DNA from: Agapetus fuscipes
Taxonomy: Eukaryota; Arthropoda; Insecta; Trichoptera; Glossosomatidae
Length of the DNA: 64,000 bases
Direction: 5' to 3'
NCBI GenBank assembly: GCA_951799405.1
Contig: OX637344.1
Coordinates: 6,696,001 to 6,760,000 of the forward strand
Shown here: positions 19,661 to 30,182 of the stretch, piece after piece
Layout: each line of letters starts with the position of its first letter
Position numbering within the stretch: position 1 is the first letter of the stretch
Position numbers and translations under genes: made by a program
Notes under the pieces: generated by a model
The model's database searches: none
Told to the model about the DNA's origin: nothing
The model's input: only the letters and a program-made list of their open reading frames with translations

Positions 19661-20164
19661 AATTATTTGATTGATTCTCTATTTTGATGCATTTAAGCCT
19701 TAAGGTAAGAAAGTCGCAGTCTAGCGCGACCCCTGTACAAAAATACATAAAATGTATTAAGGTTATTTGAGTATGGTTACATAATTAAATGATTGAAAAA
19801 GTATCCTTAGGAGTTTTAATCTGTGCTCGAAAAATTATTATCAATTTACGAATTTATTTTTATTTTCAGAGATCGTGATATTTTAAAGTTAAGAATATTT
19901 GGTTTCATGTCTAGTTTTTTTCGAAATTATTTGTTTGTGAGCATGAGGTACACATTGTTTTGATTTAGCTACTTCCATATCTGGAGAAAATGGGGTTGGA
20001 TGCATTGAAAGTTTGTAGAAAAGAAAACAATCCTACACTGTCTTACGGTAGTGCTGGTGTAAAAATGTGTATGCAACTACATTGTATTTGTGAAAATTCC
20101 ACTCTTGCTCGTTTGAAAACCCCGGCAGGGTTGCTATCGAAGGCACCCTTGATTATTCAGTATT
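19661..20164. other. Unassigned stretch
   Basis: AT-rich. An open frame from 19990 has no recognisable domain and continues into antisense LINE sequence. Confidence 0.4.
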
Positions 20165-20515
20165 ATTTACTTTATTTTCTTTGGTTACTGTTGCTGTTAC
20201 TGTATCCTGCCGCCGTTCCACTAGGGCTGACCGGTACCTCCGCATATGCGTCTCCACTTTTTTCTGTCCTTGCACACCTCTTTTTTCTCTTCCACATACA
20301 TAACTTTCTTCATACATACTCTTCTCTTATTCTCACTCTGCAGGTTCCAATCTTTCGCAATCTCATCTATTTGGTCTATCCATTCCTTCCTCGGTTTTCC
20401 CCTTCCACGCTTTCTTCTGACATTTCCTATGCACACTTTCTTCGTCAGTCGTTCATCATCCATTCTTTCAAGATGTCCGAACCATTTCAATGTGCTTCTT
20501 TGTACTTTTATTCTT
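20165..20515 (-). mobile_element. RTE-b LINE carboxy-terminal fragment, open frame
   Basis: Minus-strand frame 20490-20221 gives 89 residues with WFGHLERMDDERLTKKV, GRGKPRKEW and KDRKKWRRICGGTG. This is an intact RTE-like carboxy terminus. It is followed by CAGCCCTAGTGGAACGGCGG and a tail of ACAGTAACAGCAACAG. Earlier domains are missing, so it is 5'-truncated. Confidence 0.85.
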
Positions 20516-20602
20516 GACTTAGGTAAAATAATTTTTAAGGTATTTTTTTGGGTTATGTGGTTAGACTGGCTGACCGTAATTTGGAGACCTTACTCTAAGT
20601 AA

Positions 20603-22254
20603 AGGCTGGTTCGGACAAGGCGAGTAATTTAGTCAAGTAACGAGTAATTTAGTGGCTAAACGTGTGCGAACCCCAACAATTTAGTCCAGTAGTTAAGTCA
20701 ATGGTTTAGTCAAGCCGATCCATTTCATTCTATTTTTTCGGGCAAGTAGCGGCCCCGCCCACCGTCCGTGGGCGAGTGTTGCCGAGAAGCCACGGAAAAG
20801 TCCGAGTCCGAAGAGCCACGGAAAAGCCCGAGTCCGAGTCGAGTTTATTAGCGGCCGCGCCATTGGCCGCTCACTCTTGGCGGGGAAACGGAAATGCAAG
20901 AATGGCGGCAATTTAAATTGGCTGCAGTTTGAAAAGATAATGCCCGTTTTCAGCAAGAATATTTAAAGATAAAGTGCTGTTTAAAAATATTTAAGTACTT
21001 AAGAACTTCTTATATTTGCGAGCCCGATGTTCCGCTCCCTAAAGTTAGCGACCTGTCAGTGAGGTTATGTCATGTTTAAACTGTAAATAAGTGGATATGC
21101 ACACCGATATCCTTGGTTTTTTAGAAACTCTTGAGAATATAGAAGTTGCTAGGACTTATCTACGTCCAAAAAGTTTTGAGAAAGGTAATTTTTTTTCGAT
21201 AAGAATAGTATGACATCGATTTTTGGTGCGGATATCAGCTGTCAAAAATACAATCATGTAGCTCCTTGCTGACAATAGAGCTGTACAAATATAGTTTTGG
21301 TAAAGATGTTGTGGAAATAACTATTATCGTCCATGAATTTATTACGTATTTAAAAACATCGATCTTTTACATTGATCGATGTTTATAGGTACCTACCATA
21401 AATTTGTCATATCACAGGCCTTCTGATATCCTTCAGATGGATTGTTACTTATTGTTTTGTACAGAAACAATTCAGTGACACACGGGGATAACTAATTAGA
21501 GGCATTACAATTTTATGCCACTGTAAGCCATCAGCTGGTATCTGTGACAGACGTGAGAGGCGTATGTAGCAGGATTGAACAAGTTTCTCGCGGTCAGCCT
21601 CTGAAAAGTTGAACCATGTTTCTTCTTTAACTTGATAATTGATTGGTGACCGCCGTGTATTTGAAAATGCCGATTTTACATGTCGAATATTGATGTTAAT
21701 TGTCAACAACGAAAAACGCAACAGAGAAATGCATCTGAATGCAGCTGCAGACTAGAGCCGTATTATAGTGTGTGCATACAAAATATACTTTGTACACATC
21801 ATTGAAAAGATAAAAATTCAATTAAAAAATAATGTTTGCAGCGTAAATGGTAGATATTATTATAAACATCAAATATTCATGTGTTGTTTTTATTTAAAAT
21901 GTGTATATTATTTTATAAACCATAAAATACATTTCGAATTTACAAAAGTCGAGTTCCGAAGTTGTTTGCTAAACAGGCTCCTAGCTAGGTGGCCGGGCAT
22001 AAATCAGTTAATATTACCAAACCATAGCCAATTTAAAGGGCTTTATAATAACATGATTTTAATACTCAATTAATATTTTCAAACTGCAGCCAATTCAAAT
22101 TTTCCGCCATTATAGAAAGGGCTTTCTGCAGCCAACTTCGCACTTGTGTACTGTACTGGACCGTAATGCGAACGCTTCACGGGCGAGTAGCGCCCCGCCC
22201 ACTACTAAATTACTCGTTACTTGACTAAATCAGTGGCCTTGTGCGAACTAGCCT
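20603..22254. mobile_element. Harbinger-like DNA transposon, non-autonomous
   Basis: Terminal repeats: left AGGCTGGTTCGGACAAGGCG; right, on the minus strand, AGGCTAGTTCGCACAAGGCC. Both continue into TTTAGTCAAGTAACGAGTAA. Subterminal similarity extends some 350 bases (TTGGCTGCAGTTTGAAAA on both sides). Flanked by TAA at 20600-20602 and 22255-22257. Three-base TWA duplications are the PIF/Harbinger hallmark. No transposase is recognisable inside. Confidence 0.75.
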
Positions 22255-22564
22255 TAAGTCTATACCTGGCAACTTGCCTGGTTAACTGTCACTTCAGGCA
22301 ACTAACCAGCTGTCATACGGAACTTGAAGGCACACTTTACTAGTCAGAACAAGGCATGATGTACAATAATAATGGTTGTAACTTGGAGCTAGATCGCTGA
22401 CCTACTGGGCCTATGATAGTATGGCATGTGACTGATTATAAATCACCAAGTAAAGGAAAACTGTATTGTATCTGGATCTGTTATTGTAGCTGCTAAATCA
22501 TAATACAATTATTGTAGGTTAATATTCTCACTTGGATAAACAAGAAGGGGGTCCCTTGACTTAT

Positions 22565-22818
22565 CGTCACCTTAGACCTTGTTTGGCTTATCTCACATAG
22601 AGGTAATTTAAATTAACAATGTTTGTATGGATACTGGATCAATGTGTCTTATGAAAACTGGAAATTGATATTGAAAATAGTAAAAATAGCTCATACATTT
22701 CCATTTTTTACGTACTTTTCTTAGATCAGTTTGTGTAGATTTGATTTTTTTGACAAATCCATTAAAAGGTTACCTTTGAAAAAGAAGGTAGATAAGCCAA
22801 ACTAGCACTGGGAAGACG
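22565..22818. mobile_element. MITE-1 copy, 4-bp target duplication
   Basis: Left end CGTCACCTTAGACCTTGTTT; right end, on the minus strand, CGTCTTCCCAGTGCTAGTTT. Both lead into GGCTTATCT. Flanked by TTAT at 22561-22564 and 22819-22822. Confidence 0.78.
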
Positions 22819-22873
22819 TTATAGGTTGGTGTTAGTACTTATTTTTTTATTCATTTAAAGCACCAAATAAGCT

Positions 22874-23180
22874 ACAAATTCAAAATTTTATCATCATGAG
22901 ATCGAACCCTTGCTCTCAGCATGGAATGCGAGCATTCTACCGATTGAGCTATCGACCTTTTAACGAGCATGGTCGTCGTCGCTACAAAACGCCAATTCTC
23001 AAGCTACACCCAGCTGCTGACCTTTGGTGACCGGTCATTGGTAAAGGTTTATGAATTTTTCAACCTAGCGAAGAGCAAATTTGAAAATATAAATGGTATA
23101 TTTTTTGTGCTCCGTCGGGATTCGAACTCACAATCTTCCATTCAGAGTCCGAAGTGTTACCACTGAACTAAGGACCGGCC
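22874..23180 (-). mobile_element. SINE-B/SINE-C heterodimer
   Basis: Minus strand: SINE-B head (GTCCTTAGTTCAGTGG, B box GAGTTCGAATCCC) and body, then GCTCGTTAAAAGGTCGATAG joins directly to a SINE-C tRNA head with its own B box (GGTTCGATCTC). The SINE-C part ends in a different tail with GATGATAAAATTTTGAATTT. The same B-to-C junction occurs at 24010 and 42815. Confidence 0.85.
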
Positions 23181-23348
23181 AATGGTATGGCATTTCAGAA
23201 TTCACTAATACTGATTGAAAATATATTGTACAATGTATTTTCTGTAGAAACGTCAGTATCATTTCTAAAATAATTATAATTCTAGTCAGATGTTGCTGTT
23301 TCTGGAAAGGAAGTTTATATCTTCCAGAAATGGTCATAATTACATACA

Positions 23349-23515
23349 TGGGTAGCTGAGTACCCCAAGCATAAAACTGTACGTTGGCGTTTTACCAAAA
23401 AGATATGCTAACTAAAACGTTCACAAGAGACGCTGATTTGGTTTTCATACATTTTTTGGTAGAGTGAAAACGCAGAGTTTTATAGCTGGGGTATAGACAA
23501 GAAAAATACGGATTT
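23349..23515. mobile_element. MITE-4 copy
   Basis: Inverted ends GAGTACCCCAAGCATAAAAC and its counterpart GTTTTATAGCTGGGGTAT, with ACTAAAACGTTCAC and GGTTTTCATACATTTTTT inside. Related copies lie at 38570, 52613, 55145 and 56034. Confidence 0.6.
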
Positions 23516-23786
23516 ATGCATTTCAATGGAAGCATGGACCGGCTTTTTGATGAGAGATTTATGAAATAGCCCTTGAGTCGGGACTCGCATGGTAATACCT
23601 CATTGGAGAGATCATACAGACCGCTTTGGACAAGACTGCGGCTTGGGGCTCTCATAGAGGCTGATTAAAAAGCTCTGGGAACCTATTATAACGTTGGATT
23701 TCTGGTAGAAAATAAAATAAAACGGTACTTACTACATGATCAATCTTTTTCTAATACACAGAACTGAAGGTATTTATGTATGTATC

Positions 23787-24325
23787 GACCGATTCGTAGT
23801 CTAGTGGTTACCGCTATGGATTTTTAATCAAATGGTCGTGAGTTTGATTCCCAGCGGAGTACAAAAAATATTTATAGATTCAAAATAATAATGTGTTCTT
23901 TGCTTGGTTAAAGTATTCATTTACTTTTACCAAATACCAGTAACCAAAGGTCCATCCAGCCTTAGATAATAAGGTCTTGCTTGAGAAAAAAACAAGCTCG
24001 CAAAAAGTCCGATAAAAATCGATAGTTCAGTTGGAAGAATGTTTGCATTACATGCAGAGAGCTAAGGTCCGACTCTCACTTTTAAAAGTGTACCAAAAAT
24101 AATTTCCCGTTTTGATGCTTATTTTAAACCATAAGAAAATATACCGGCAAGGCTTACTCAACCTTCAATTGAAATATAAAAAACAGCCATTTCAGTAGAT
24201 GGGATACCCTCAATTTAAACGAAGTATTTGGCGGAAGGCCCTTGCCTCACCTGAAAATACGACAACGCGGTAAGAAGTTGCACTGCATGTGCAATTAAGT
24301 TCCGTTTGCGTTTGCAAGTCTTAAT
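23787..24325 (+). mobile_element. SINE-B/SINE-C heterodimer, full length
   Basis: The SINE-B unit runs to about 24010 (A-box region GTAGTCTAGTGG, GAGTTTGATTCCC). It is joined through GCTCGCAAAAAGTCCGATAAAA to a complete SINE-C unit that ends GCGGTAAGAAGTTGCACTGC and GTTTGCGTTTGC. Both tRNA heads are somewhat decayed. Confidence 0.82.
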
Positions 24326-24752
24326 TTTTTTTGTGAGATGAAATGATTGCCGAAACTTTTTGCTTCCATGTGTCTCGCGTCTCAAGGTTCACTTCTGCCG
24401 CGTTCTCCTTTGCCTCCCACGCCATGGGTCTCTTGCTTGTCACGAGCTATGGCCGCGGGATTGTAAAAGGGGAACCAGTTCTGTCCTTAATCACTATTTA
24501 TGAGCCCAAGAAGCATTTGCACTTAGTTCCACTGCCAGCTCGTTTTGTACAATTGTTATATTGACTTGTAAATTATTTTATCGGCTTATATCGAAGCGGT
24601 CGGTTTATATCGAAGTTTATATCGAAGCTTTCAAATTTCTCGATTTTATGATCAGAAATTATTGTAAATTGTAAATTTGTCAGAGTAAGGATTTATTTTT
24701 ATGTCGACGCCATTGTACTATAGTATGGTAAGGCATTTCGACTAGTCAATAA
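24326..24752 (+). other. Unassigned; short tandem at 24583-24630
   Basis: Three copies of a TTTATATCGAAG-like unit lie at 24583-24630. No gene recognised. Confidence 0.45.
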
Positions 24753-24905
24753 TAATTCCCTGCTTCAGGGAATGTCGGCAAGAGTTGCAGGGCTTATGTT
24801 CATTTGAGGTTTGGATTTTATTTGTAAGTACACAATCAGCATTTGTAAGCGCGAACTACACGTGTTTGTTTGTACATCTGAAAGCTTTTAATGAATATAT
24901 CCTTG
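24753..24905 (+). mobile_element. Fam-A copy, 5'-truncated
   Basis: Begins inside the hairpin (CCCTGCTTCAGGGAATGTCG) and runs to TATCCTTGCAACC. It is cut by the SINE-B fragment that follows. Confidence 0.82.
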
Positions 24906-25028
24906 CAACCCAGCGAAGAGCATATTTGAAAATATAAATGTTATATTTTTTGTGCTACGCTGAGATTCGAACCTACGACCTTCCATTTACGAGTTCGAAG
25001 CGCAAACTACTAGACCACAGACGGGTCA
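24906..25028 (-). mobile_element. SINE-B head fragment
   Basis: Minus strand: tRNA-like head (GTCTGTGGTCTAGTAGTTTG), B-box-like GGTTCGAATCTCAG, ending at CTCTTCGCTGGGTTG. Confidence 0.8.
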
Positions 25029-25311
25029 AATTTTATGTGGGAATAATTCACCAGACATTTTATTTTTTAATAGAATCATCTTACTCCGGTACTTGCATGA
25101 CTTCTTACGACAAATGCTATTTTATACTGTTAAGGGGGCGCACCCACTCTGATATTTCATGTCTGCCAAGAAACTTAATGAACGTAATTACCGTATTAAT
25201 TGGTAAACAAAGTTTCGTCTGAAAAACATCATGATCTGTCATAGTCTTGAATCTGAAATAATGTCCAAGGTTAAAAGCAGTAGAATTTTGATACAAGTAC
25301 ATAGATGAATA

Positions 25312-25410
25312 TCAACAAAAAGCGTATTTGAAAAAAAAATTGTGCTCTGCCGGGTGTTGAACTTACACCTTTCCGTTTGAGATTTCGTAGCGTTATCCGC
25401 TAGATAATAA
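25312..25410 (-). mobile_element. SINE-B-like head fragment
   Basis: Minus strand: TAGCGGATAACGCTACGAAA head and AGTTCAACACCCGGCAGAGC, then CACAATTTTTTTTTC and AAATACGCTTTTTG. Diverged. Confidence 0.6.
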
Positions 25411-25556
25411 ATATTAACTAAATTAAATATTAAATAAACAAATAATAACTGGTCTTATGATAAACCGGTGACATGAAAAGGGGGTTTGTGAAATTATTAA
25501 TATAAAGGTTAATATAAATTATTAATAAAAAATCCTTCATTGAAATTTTCGTTTTG

Positions 25557-25863
25557 TGTGGTCTGATTGATAGCTCACTTGGTAGAGTGCTTGCATTCCA
25601 TTCCGAGAGCTCGAGCTCAAATACCACCTAGGGTGTCAGAAATCATTTCCAGTTTCGGAAATGATTTCTGTTTATTTCCATCCAGGACCATCCAGCCTTA
25701 CAGCAACTGGGTCTTGCTTTAGGATTGGCGCTTTGTAGCGACGACCAAGCTCGTATACACCTCTACGGCACTACAGCAAGTCTCATAGACCTCTGAAATC
25801 TAGCACACGATTTCTTAAAAAAAAAAAAAAAATACCGGCAAAGCTTCACTAAAAATAGAAGTA
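25557..25863 (+). mobile_element. SINE-C copy interrupted by SINE-B
   Basis: Head GATAGCTCACTTGGTAGAGT with a decayed B box, then body. It is broken at about 25682-25832 by the 3' half of a SINE-B, after which TACCGGCAAAGCTTCACT resumes the SINE-C body. Confidence 0.8.
25682..25832 (+). mobile_element. SINE-B 3' half with poly(A), nested in SINE-C
   Basis: CCATCCAGCCTTACAGCAAC to GATTTCTTAAAA and a long A run. It is 5'-truncated, so it inserted after the SINE-C copy. Confidence 0.85.
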
Positions 25864-25950
25864 GTTGTCGATTTCACACCTTAATGGGGTTGCACCGAAC
25901 TTTGTGTGTTGTTTAAGTCCCAGAGTAATGCCCGCTTTCCACTGCGAGCG

Positions 25951-26160
25951 GAGCTGACTCCGTACGGACTCCGCTCGACTAGCAACAGTAAATTTCATAG
26001 AAGTGCTTCCACCGACAGCGAGTCAGCGGAGCGGACTGAGCGAGTACAAAGAGTTACGAAAGTGGTCGCAGAGTTGAGCGAGTTTCCAGCGGACTCCGTA
26101 CGGACTCCGCTCGACTAGCAACAGTAAATTTCATAGAAGTGCTTCCACCGACAGCGGAGT
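25951..26160 (+). repeat. Direct duplication inside Harbinger-like element
   Basis: A unit of about 65 bases with ACTCCGTACGGACTCCGCTC and CATAGAAGTGCTTCCACCGA occurs twice, starting near 25957 and 26095. Confidence 0.75.
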
Positions 26161-26309
26161 GAGCGGAGCAGGCTGAGCGAGTAAAAATGACTCCGCTGTG
26201 TCATGGTCTCGGCCGCTAGTTTTCAACTGACTCAGCTCCCCCGTGCCCCCCGCGCCAACCCGCGCAGTTGCGTGACAGCGATAAAACACACCATACATGA
26301 TTTACAAAA

Positions 26310-26690
26310 ACACATCATACATTATTTTATAAATTTGAAAATATTAAAATGTATGTTTTATTTCAAATATCTACATTTTATGTTTAAAGCAAAATAATAC
26401 ATTACTTTTTATGTTTCGAAACAAAAAAAAACTCTTTTATTAATAATTAAAACGTTTGATCTGGGCGTAGGCTGCAACGAGCTGTCACACACTGCACATC
26501 ATACATTATTTTATAAATTTGAAAATATTAAAATGTATGTTTTATTTCAAACATCTACTTTTTATGTATTAAAGCAAAATAATATATTACTTTTTATTTT
26601 TCGAAACAAAAAAAAAAACTTTTTTTACTAATAATTAAAACGTTTGATCTGGGCGTAGGCTGCAACGAGCTGTCACACACTAGTTGGCTC
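26310..26690 (+). repeat. Tandem duplication, unit about 185 bp
   Basis: Two head-to-tail copies, about 26313-26491 and 26497-26683. Each runs from CACATCATACATTATTTTAT to CGTAGGCTGCAACGAGCTGT. They differ at only a few positions, which suggests a recent duplication. Confidence 0.85.
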
Positions 26691-26974
26691 CGCTAAGCCA
26701 GCTGTAGATGGAAGGCAAACAACTCTTTCATCTGACTCATCTCATTTCCCGCCTAGCTCACTCCGCCGAGCTCGTTGGCTGTGGAAGGCAAATACCATTA
26801 TTTTTTAAAACTCTTTCGCAATGGAAGGCCAAAACTATTTCACTACGCTCCGCTCAGCTATTTCCCGCTCCCGCTCAGCTATTTCCCGCTCGCAGTGGAA
26901 AGCGGGCATAATCAGGACGCAATTGAAAACCTGCAGTCTTCTAAGGTAATGTTAGATAAGATTGGATCATGTGT

Positions 26975-27320
26975 TTTTTAAGGAAGAAGAGAAGAATGTG
27001 GTGCAAGAGAAAGTGTGAAAGTGAAGATTAAAAGAAGTTTGTTAAGATGGTTTGGGCATATGGAGAGAATGAATGAGGAAAGACTGACGAAGAAAGTACC
27101 TATATGTTGGTAGAATAGATGGATGTCGTGGTAGAGGAAGACCGAGAAAGGTATGGATGGACCAAATATCCGAAATTGCGAATGAATGGAATATCCAGAG
27201 TCATAATAAAAGAAGAGCTTGCATGAAGAAGGTTATGACTCTGGAGGAAATGAAAGAAGTATGTAAGGACAGAAAGAAATGGCGGTTGATCTGTAATGTT
27301 GGCAGCTGGGGTTTATTAAA
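26975..27320 (+). mobile_element. RTE-a LINE carboxy-terminal fragment
   Basis: Translation gives LLRWFGHMERMNEERLTKKV, then a four-base insertion breaks the frame. The other frame continues with IDGCRGRGRPRK, NEWNIQSHNKRRACMKKV and KDRKKWRLIC. It is followed after about 100 bases of spacer by Fam-A at 27407, the same order as at 4002-4645 and 46676-47395. Confidence 0.85.
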
Positions 27321-27406
27321 GTGAAATTTGTTTTATGTTTTAAGTGTTTGGTGTCCATGTATATTATTATTATTGATCTAAAAAAATGTAATTTGTCGTG
27401 TATGTT

Positions 27407-27658
27407 CCTTGACTTATAGGTTGTTACGCGGCTGACCACCCATGCTGTAAAAATGGTTCACTTTGCCAATGTCACCCCTGTTACAGGGAAGGACGGCAAG
27501 AGTTACAGGGTGTATGTCCATTTGAGATTGGTTTTTATGTTGTAGGCTCACATGAGCCACGTGCAAGCGCGAACTTGTACGTGTCTTGGTTGTGGGAATG
27601 CATGTAATGTGAATCTCCGATGTAACATATCTTTGCAACTTAGATTAGATTAGATTAG
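27407..27658 (+). mobile_element. Fam-A as 3' end of RTE-a LINE
   Basis: Full Fam-A (TTCCTTGACTTATAGGTTG) downstream of the RTE-a frame. It ends in a clean TTAGATTAGATTAGATTAGG tail, the clearest copy of the terminal TTAGA-type array. Confidence 0.9.
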
Positions 27659-28324
27659 GGCCAGAAGTTTCTAGAAGACACGCGTGTAGTTGTACTGGAA
27701 TAGGTTTGTAGAGTGTCTGTCCCGCGCATCGGACCGTGATGGTCACGCTCCTTAATCTGACGCGCTGCCGTGTAGTCGGGGAAACCTAAAGTGGCGAATA
27801 CGTCACCAGAAGATGCCAGAATGTAATCATCTAACGAAGGACGGAGGAGATGAAATGCCTGAGAAGATTGCTAGGAAAAAAAAAAGATGGAGCACGGAAT
27901 GAATCACTTTTTAACTGACTTGCTATTTTAACCAAGCTATAGGGCGGACTGACGTTTGGCGCGTTATGTGCTGTGTATACTCTTGTCATGGAATGCCCAG
28001 GAGTAGCAAGGAGTGCTGGGAAGTGGTCTCTGTTGGGCCAGCACCCACCAGACCGGTTACCATGCGATATTTGCATCCGGAGTGATTGTCATTAATGCAC
28101 TAACTTAATGCACTAACTTAATGCACTCCGGGATGAGCGACGCACGTTGCATATATAGCGTTAATTAAACAGTGTAATCAGAAGTAAGTGTTATATCTTT
28201 TAATAAGATAGAAACTATAATCTACGATCTTTATTTTAAATGGTTTCTGTACTAACTCTGTGAAGCTTCATCTTTATTTCAAAGAGATTTAAAACAAGTT
28301 ATTCTCTATTCATAATACGGTTTT
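27659..28324. other. Unassigned; small tandem at 28094-28127
   Basis: TTAATGCACTAAC is repeated at 28094-28127. I recognise no gene in the rest. Confidence 0.45.
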
Positions 28325-28655
28325 TTTTTCACTATATAGATTTATTTTTAAGGTTTTGTTGTTTTTTTATACTTAAATGTTATTTATTACTCGTATTCCT
28401 TGTCTTATAGGTTGGTATGAGGTTGACCACCCATACTGTAAAAAATTGTTCACTTTGCCAATGTCACCCCTGTTTCAGGGAATGTCGGCAGGAGTTGCAG
28501 GGCTTATGTTCATTTGAGGTTTGGATTTTATTTGTAAGTACACAATCAGCATTTGTAAGCGCGAACTACACGTGTTACACCCCCACAAGGGCATACATCT
28601 GAAAGCTTTGAATGAATATATCCTTGCAACTTAGATTATAGATTATAGATTATTA
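28325..28655 (+). mobile_element. Fam-A with RTE-a 3' spacer
   Basis: Bases 28334-28397 (TTTTTAAGGTTTTGTTG and on) match the spacer between the RTE-a frame and Fam-A at 4248-4320. So this is a LINE copy truncated just after the coding region. Fam-A follows from 28398 to the TTAGATTATAGATTATAGAT end. Confidence 0.88.
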
Positions 28656-29159
28656 TGGGATGCAAGTTGACCCTTTAATGTGGTGGTTTTCCGTAAATTT
28701 AGAATGGAAACTAAAAACCTGTAGATATGTTCTATGTATTTTAGTTTTCATACATTATTTGGTCAACGCAATGATTGAGTTTGCCCGGGAAATTTTGTAC
28801 TTTGTTGCTGACAGCAAATGATGTAAGTTTATGCAACATGAATCTTCTGTCAGCATGGTAGAGACAGAGACATCTATTCATTGCTATTCTTTACGGACAT
28901 TTGTCTTTATTTTAAAATGTAGCACATTTTTTAGTCACATTGGCAACGGTACCCAATGCTTCACAAGGTCAACTGTGCGAATGATCTGAAGGGTGACGAA
29001 ATATTTCAGGGATACACGCACTGAAAAGCGGTTTTCTTAAATATAATTTTTATGCAAAATTTTCACGGAGATTTAATTTTTGATCTAGGTATAAAAAAAA
29101 TATTGTACATACAGTCAACATTGTTTTGTTGATAACATATTATACTGTAGGCCAGTCCA
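28656..29159. other. Unassigned stretch
   Basis: No gene or classifiable repeat seen. Confidence 0.4.
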
Positions 29160-29235
29160 TAGCTTAATACATAGTTAAGGCGTCGGACTCGTAATCGGAA
29201 GGTCGTGAGTTCGATTCACCGATGTTATTAAAATA
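29160..29235 (+). mobile_element. tRNA-like SINE head (SINE-B-like)
   Basis: CCAGTCCATAGCTTAATAC, GGACTCGTAATCGGAAGGTC and GAGTTCGATTCACC follow the SINE-B head pattern. The SINE-B body does not follow. The arms do not fold as a proper tRNA, so it is not a tRNA gene. Confidence 0.6.
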
Positions 29236-29298
29236 CTGAGAAGGAGGAGAAGACATGTTTGATATAGGTATTATGAAATCATGAAAACAATTAAATAG

Positions 29299-29550
29299 TC
29301 GTTGTTATGGCCGAGGGGGCCAGGTGGGCTTATCATTCTAGCGTATTTGGAACAGAATAACGTTGGTTCGATCCCCGCTTGGGTCATTTGACCATAACTT
29401 TGACCCTGGTTCAACATATGTTATTGGGTTATTAATAATTAATAATGCATTAAAATAAACAAGAATGAATTATTAATTGATGATATTAATACCTGTTTCT
29501 GGCCAAGCAGAATAGGTTGGTGAATTGCATTCCTCTTCATTCATGCAAGT
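29299..29550 (+). mobile_element. SINE-E copy, uninterrupted
   Basis: Head GTCGTTGTTATGGCCGAGGG, B box GGTTCGATCCCCGC, body ACCCTGGTTCAACATATG, 3' end CTGGCCAAGCAGAATAGG. It serves as the template showing where 6096-6620 was interrupted. Confidence 0.85.
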
Positions 29551-30182
29551 CATTTCGACTTGCATACGAGTATCTTCTTGAAAATGACGTAAGCAAGTCG
29601 AAAGTACTTGAGATGAAACAAATGGACAATTTGTGACAGTAAAACTCTGTGTTTTTAAATATCTTTCTACGAATAAGAAAATCTTGATTGCCAAAAGCCT
29701 TAAATCACACCTTCAAAAGGTTAGCGTCTCTTGATTGAGGATAACTGCTATAAAAATGATAATGATAATGATGACATCAAATAACTGAAGAAAGTTGAAA
29801 AATATTATAAATCTTTTTAAAATATTCAATTGAAAATTATTTAAGATTTCCTTTGACCTTAACACTGAAGTCTGGAGACAGAAATACTCTGGTAATGATG
29901 AGTTACTTCCGTCAGACCCTCTCTCCGTCTCTGTCTATTTGTGTCTCCAGTAATTACGAAGAAAGAGACGGATGCCTCTTCACTCAGTGGAGGAATTGTC
30001 ACGTGTAATGGAGTAATTTTAGAAGGCAAGAAATCCTTGCTCTTCCACTAGAATCATAGAGACTAGAATAGAAATAGATTTTACCAAGACAATTTTGTAC
30101 TTACAGTTGTCTTTATGAATCTGAAACGAAAGTCTAACTAGACCCTATTCAGTTTCCAGAAATAGCTTTAATATTACAACGA
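29551..30182. other. Unassigned stretch
   Basis: No recognisable gene. A TGATAATGATAATGATGA simple repeat lies near 29757. Confidence 0.4.

Larger units (their letters stand above)
25929..26908. mobile_element. Harbinger-like non-autonomous transposon with internal duplications
   Basis: Perfect inverted ends of at least 20 bases (TGCCCGCTTTCCACTGCGAG), flanked by TAA at 25926-25928 and 26909-26911. The termini are rich in GCTCCGCTC-type repeats. Two internal tandem duplications occupy most of it. No transposase frame. Confidence 0.78.

Noticed and set aside
20246..20602. Long plus-strand open frames (also 19990-20517) with hydrophobic peptides
   Set aside because: They are antisense to the RTE-b carboxy-terminal frame at 20490-20221, and their hydrophobicity comes from reading AG-rich coding sequence backwards.
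20700..20960. CpG-rich promoter
   Set aside because: It lies within the left arm of the Harbinger-like element and recurs in its right arm.
25929..26908. CpG island of a host gene
   Set aside because: The GC-rich blocks are the ends of a transposon with inverted repeats and TAA duplications.
27640..27660. Telomeric TTAGG repeat
   Set aside because: The units are TTAGA/GATTA, belong to the Fam-A tail and are only a few copies long.
29160..29235. Possible tRNA-Thr gene (CGT-like anticodon region)
   Set aside because: The acceptor and anticodon stems do not pair; it follows the SINE-B head pattern.
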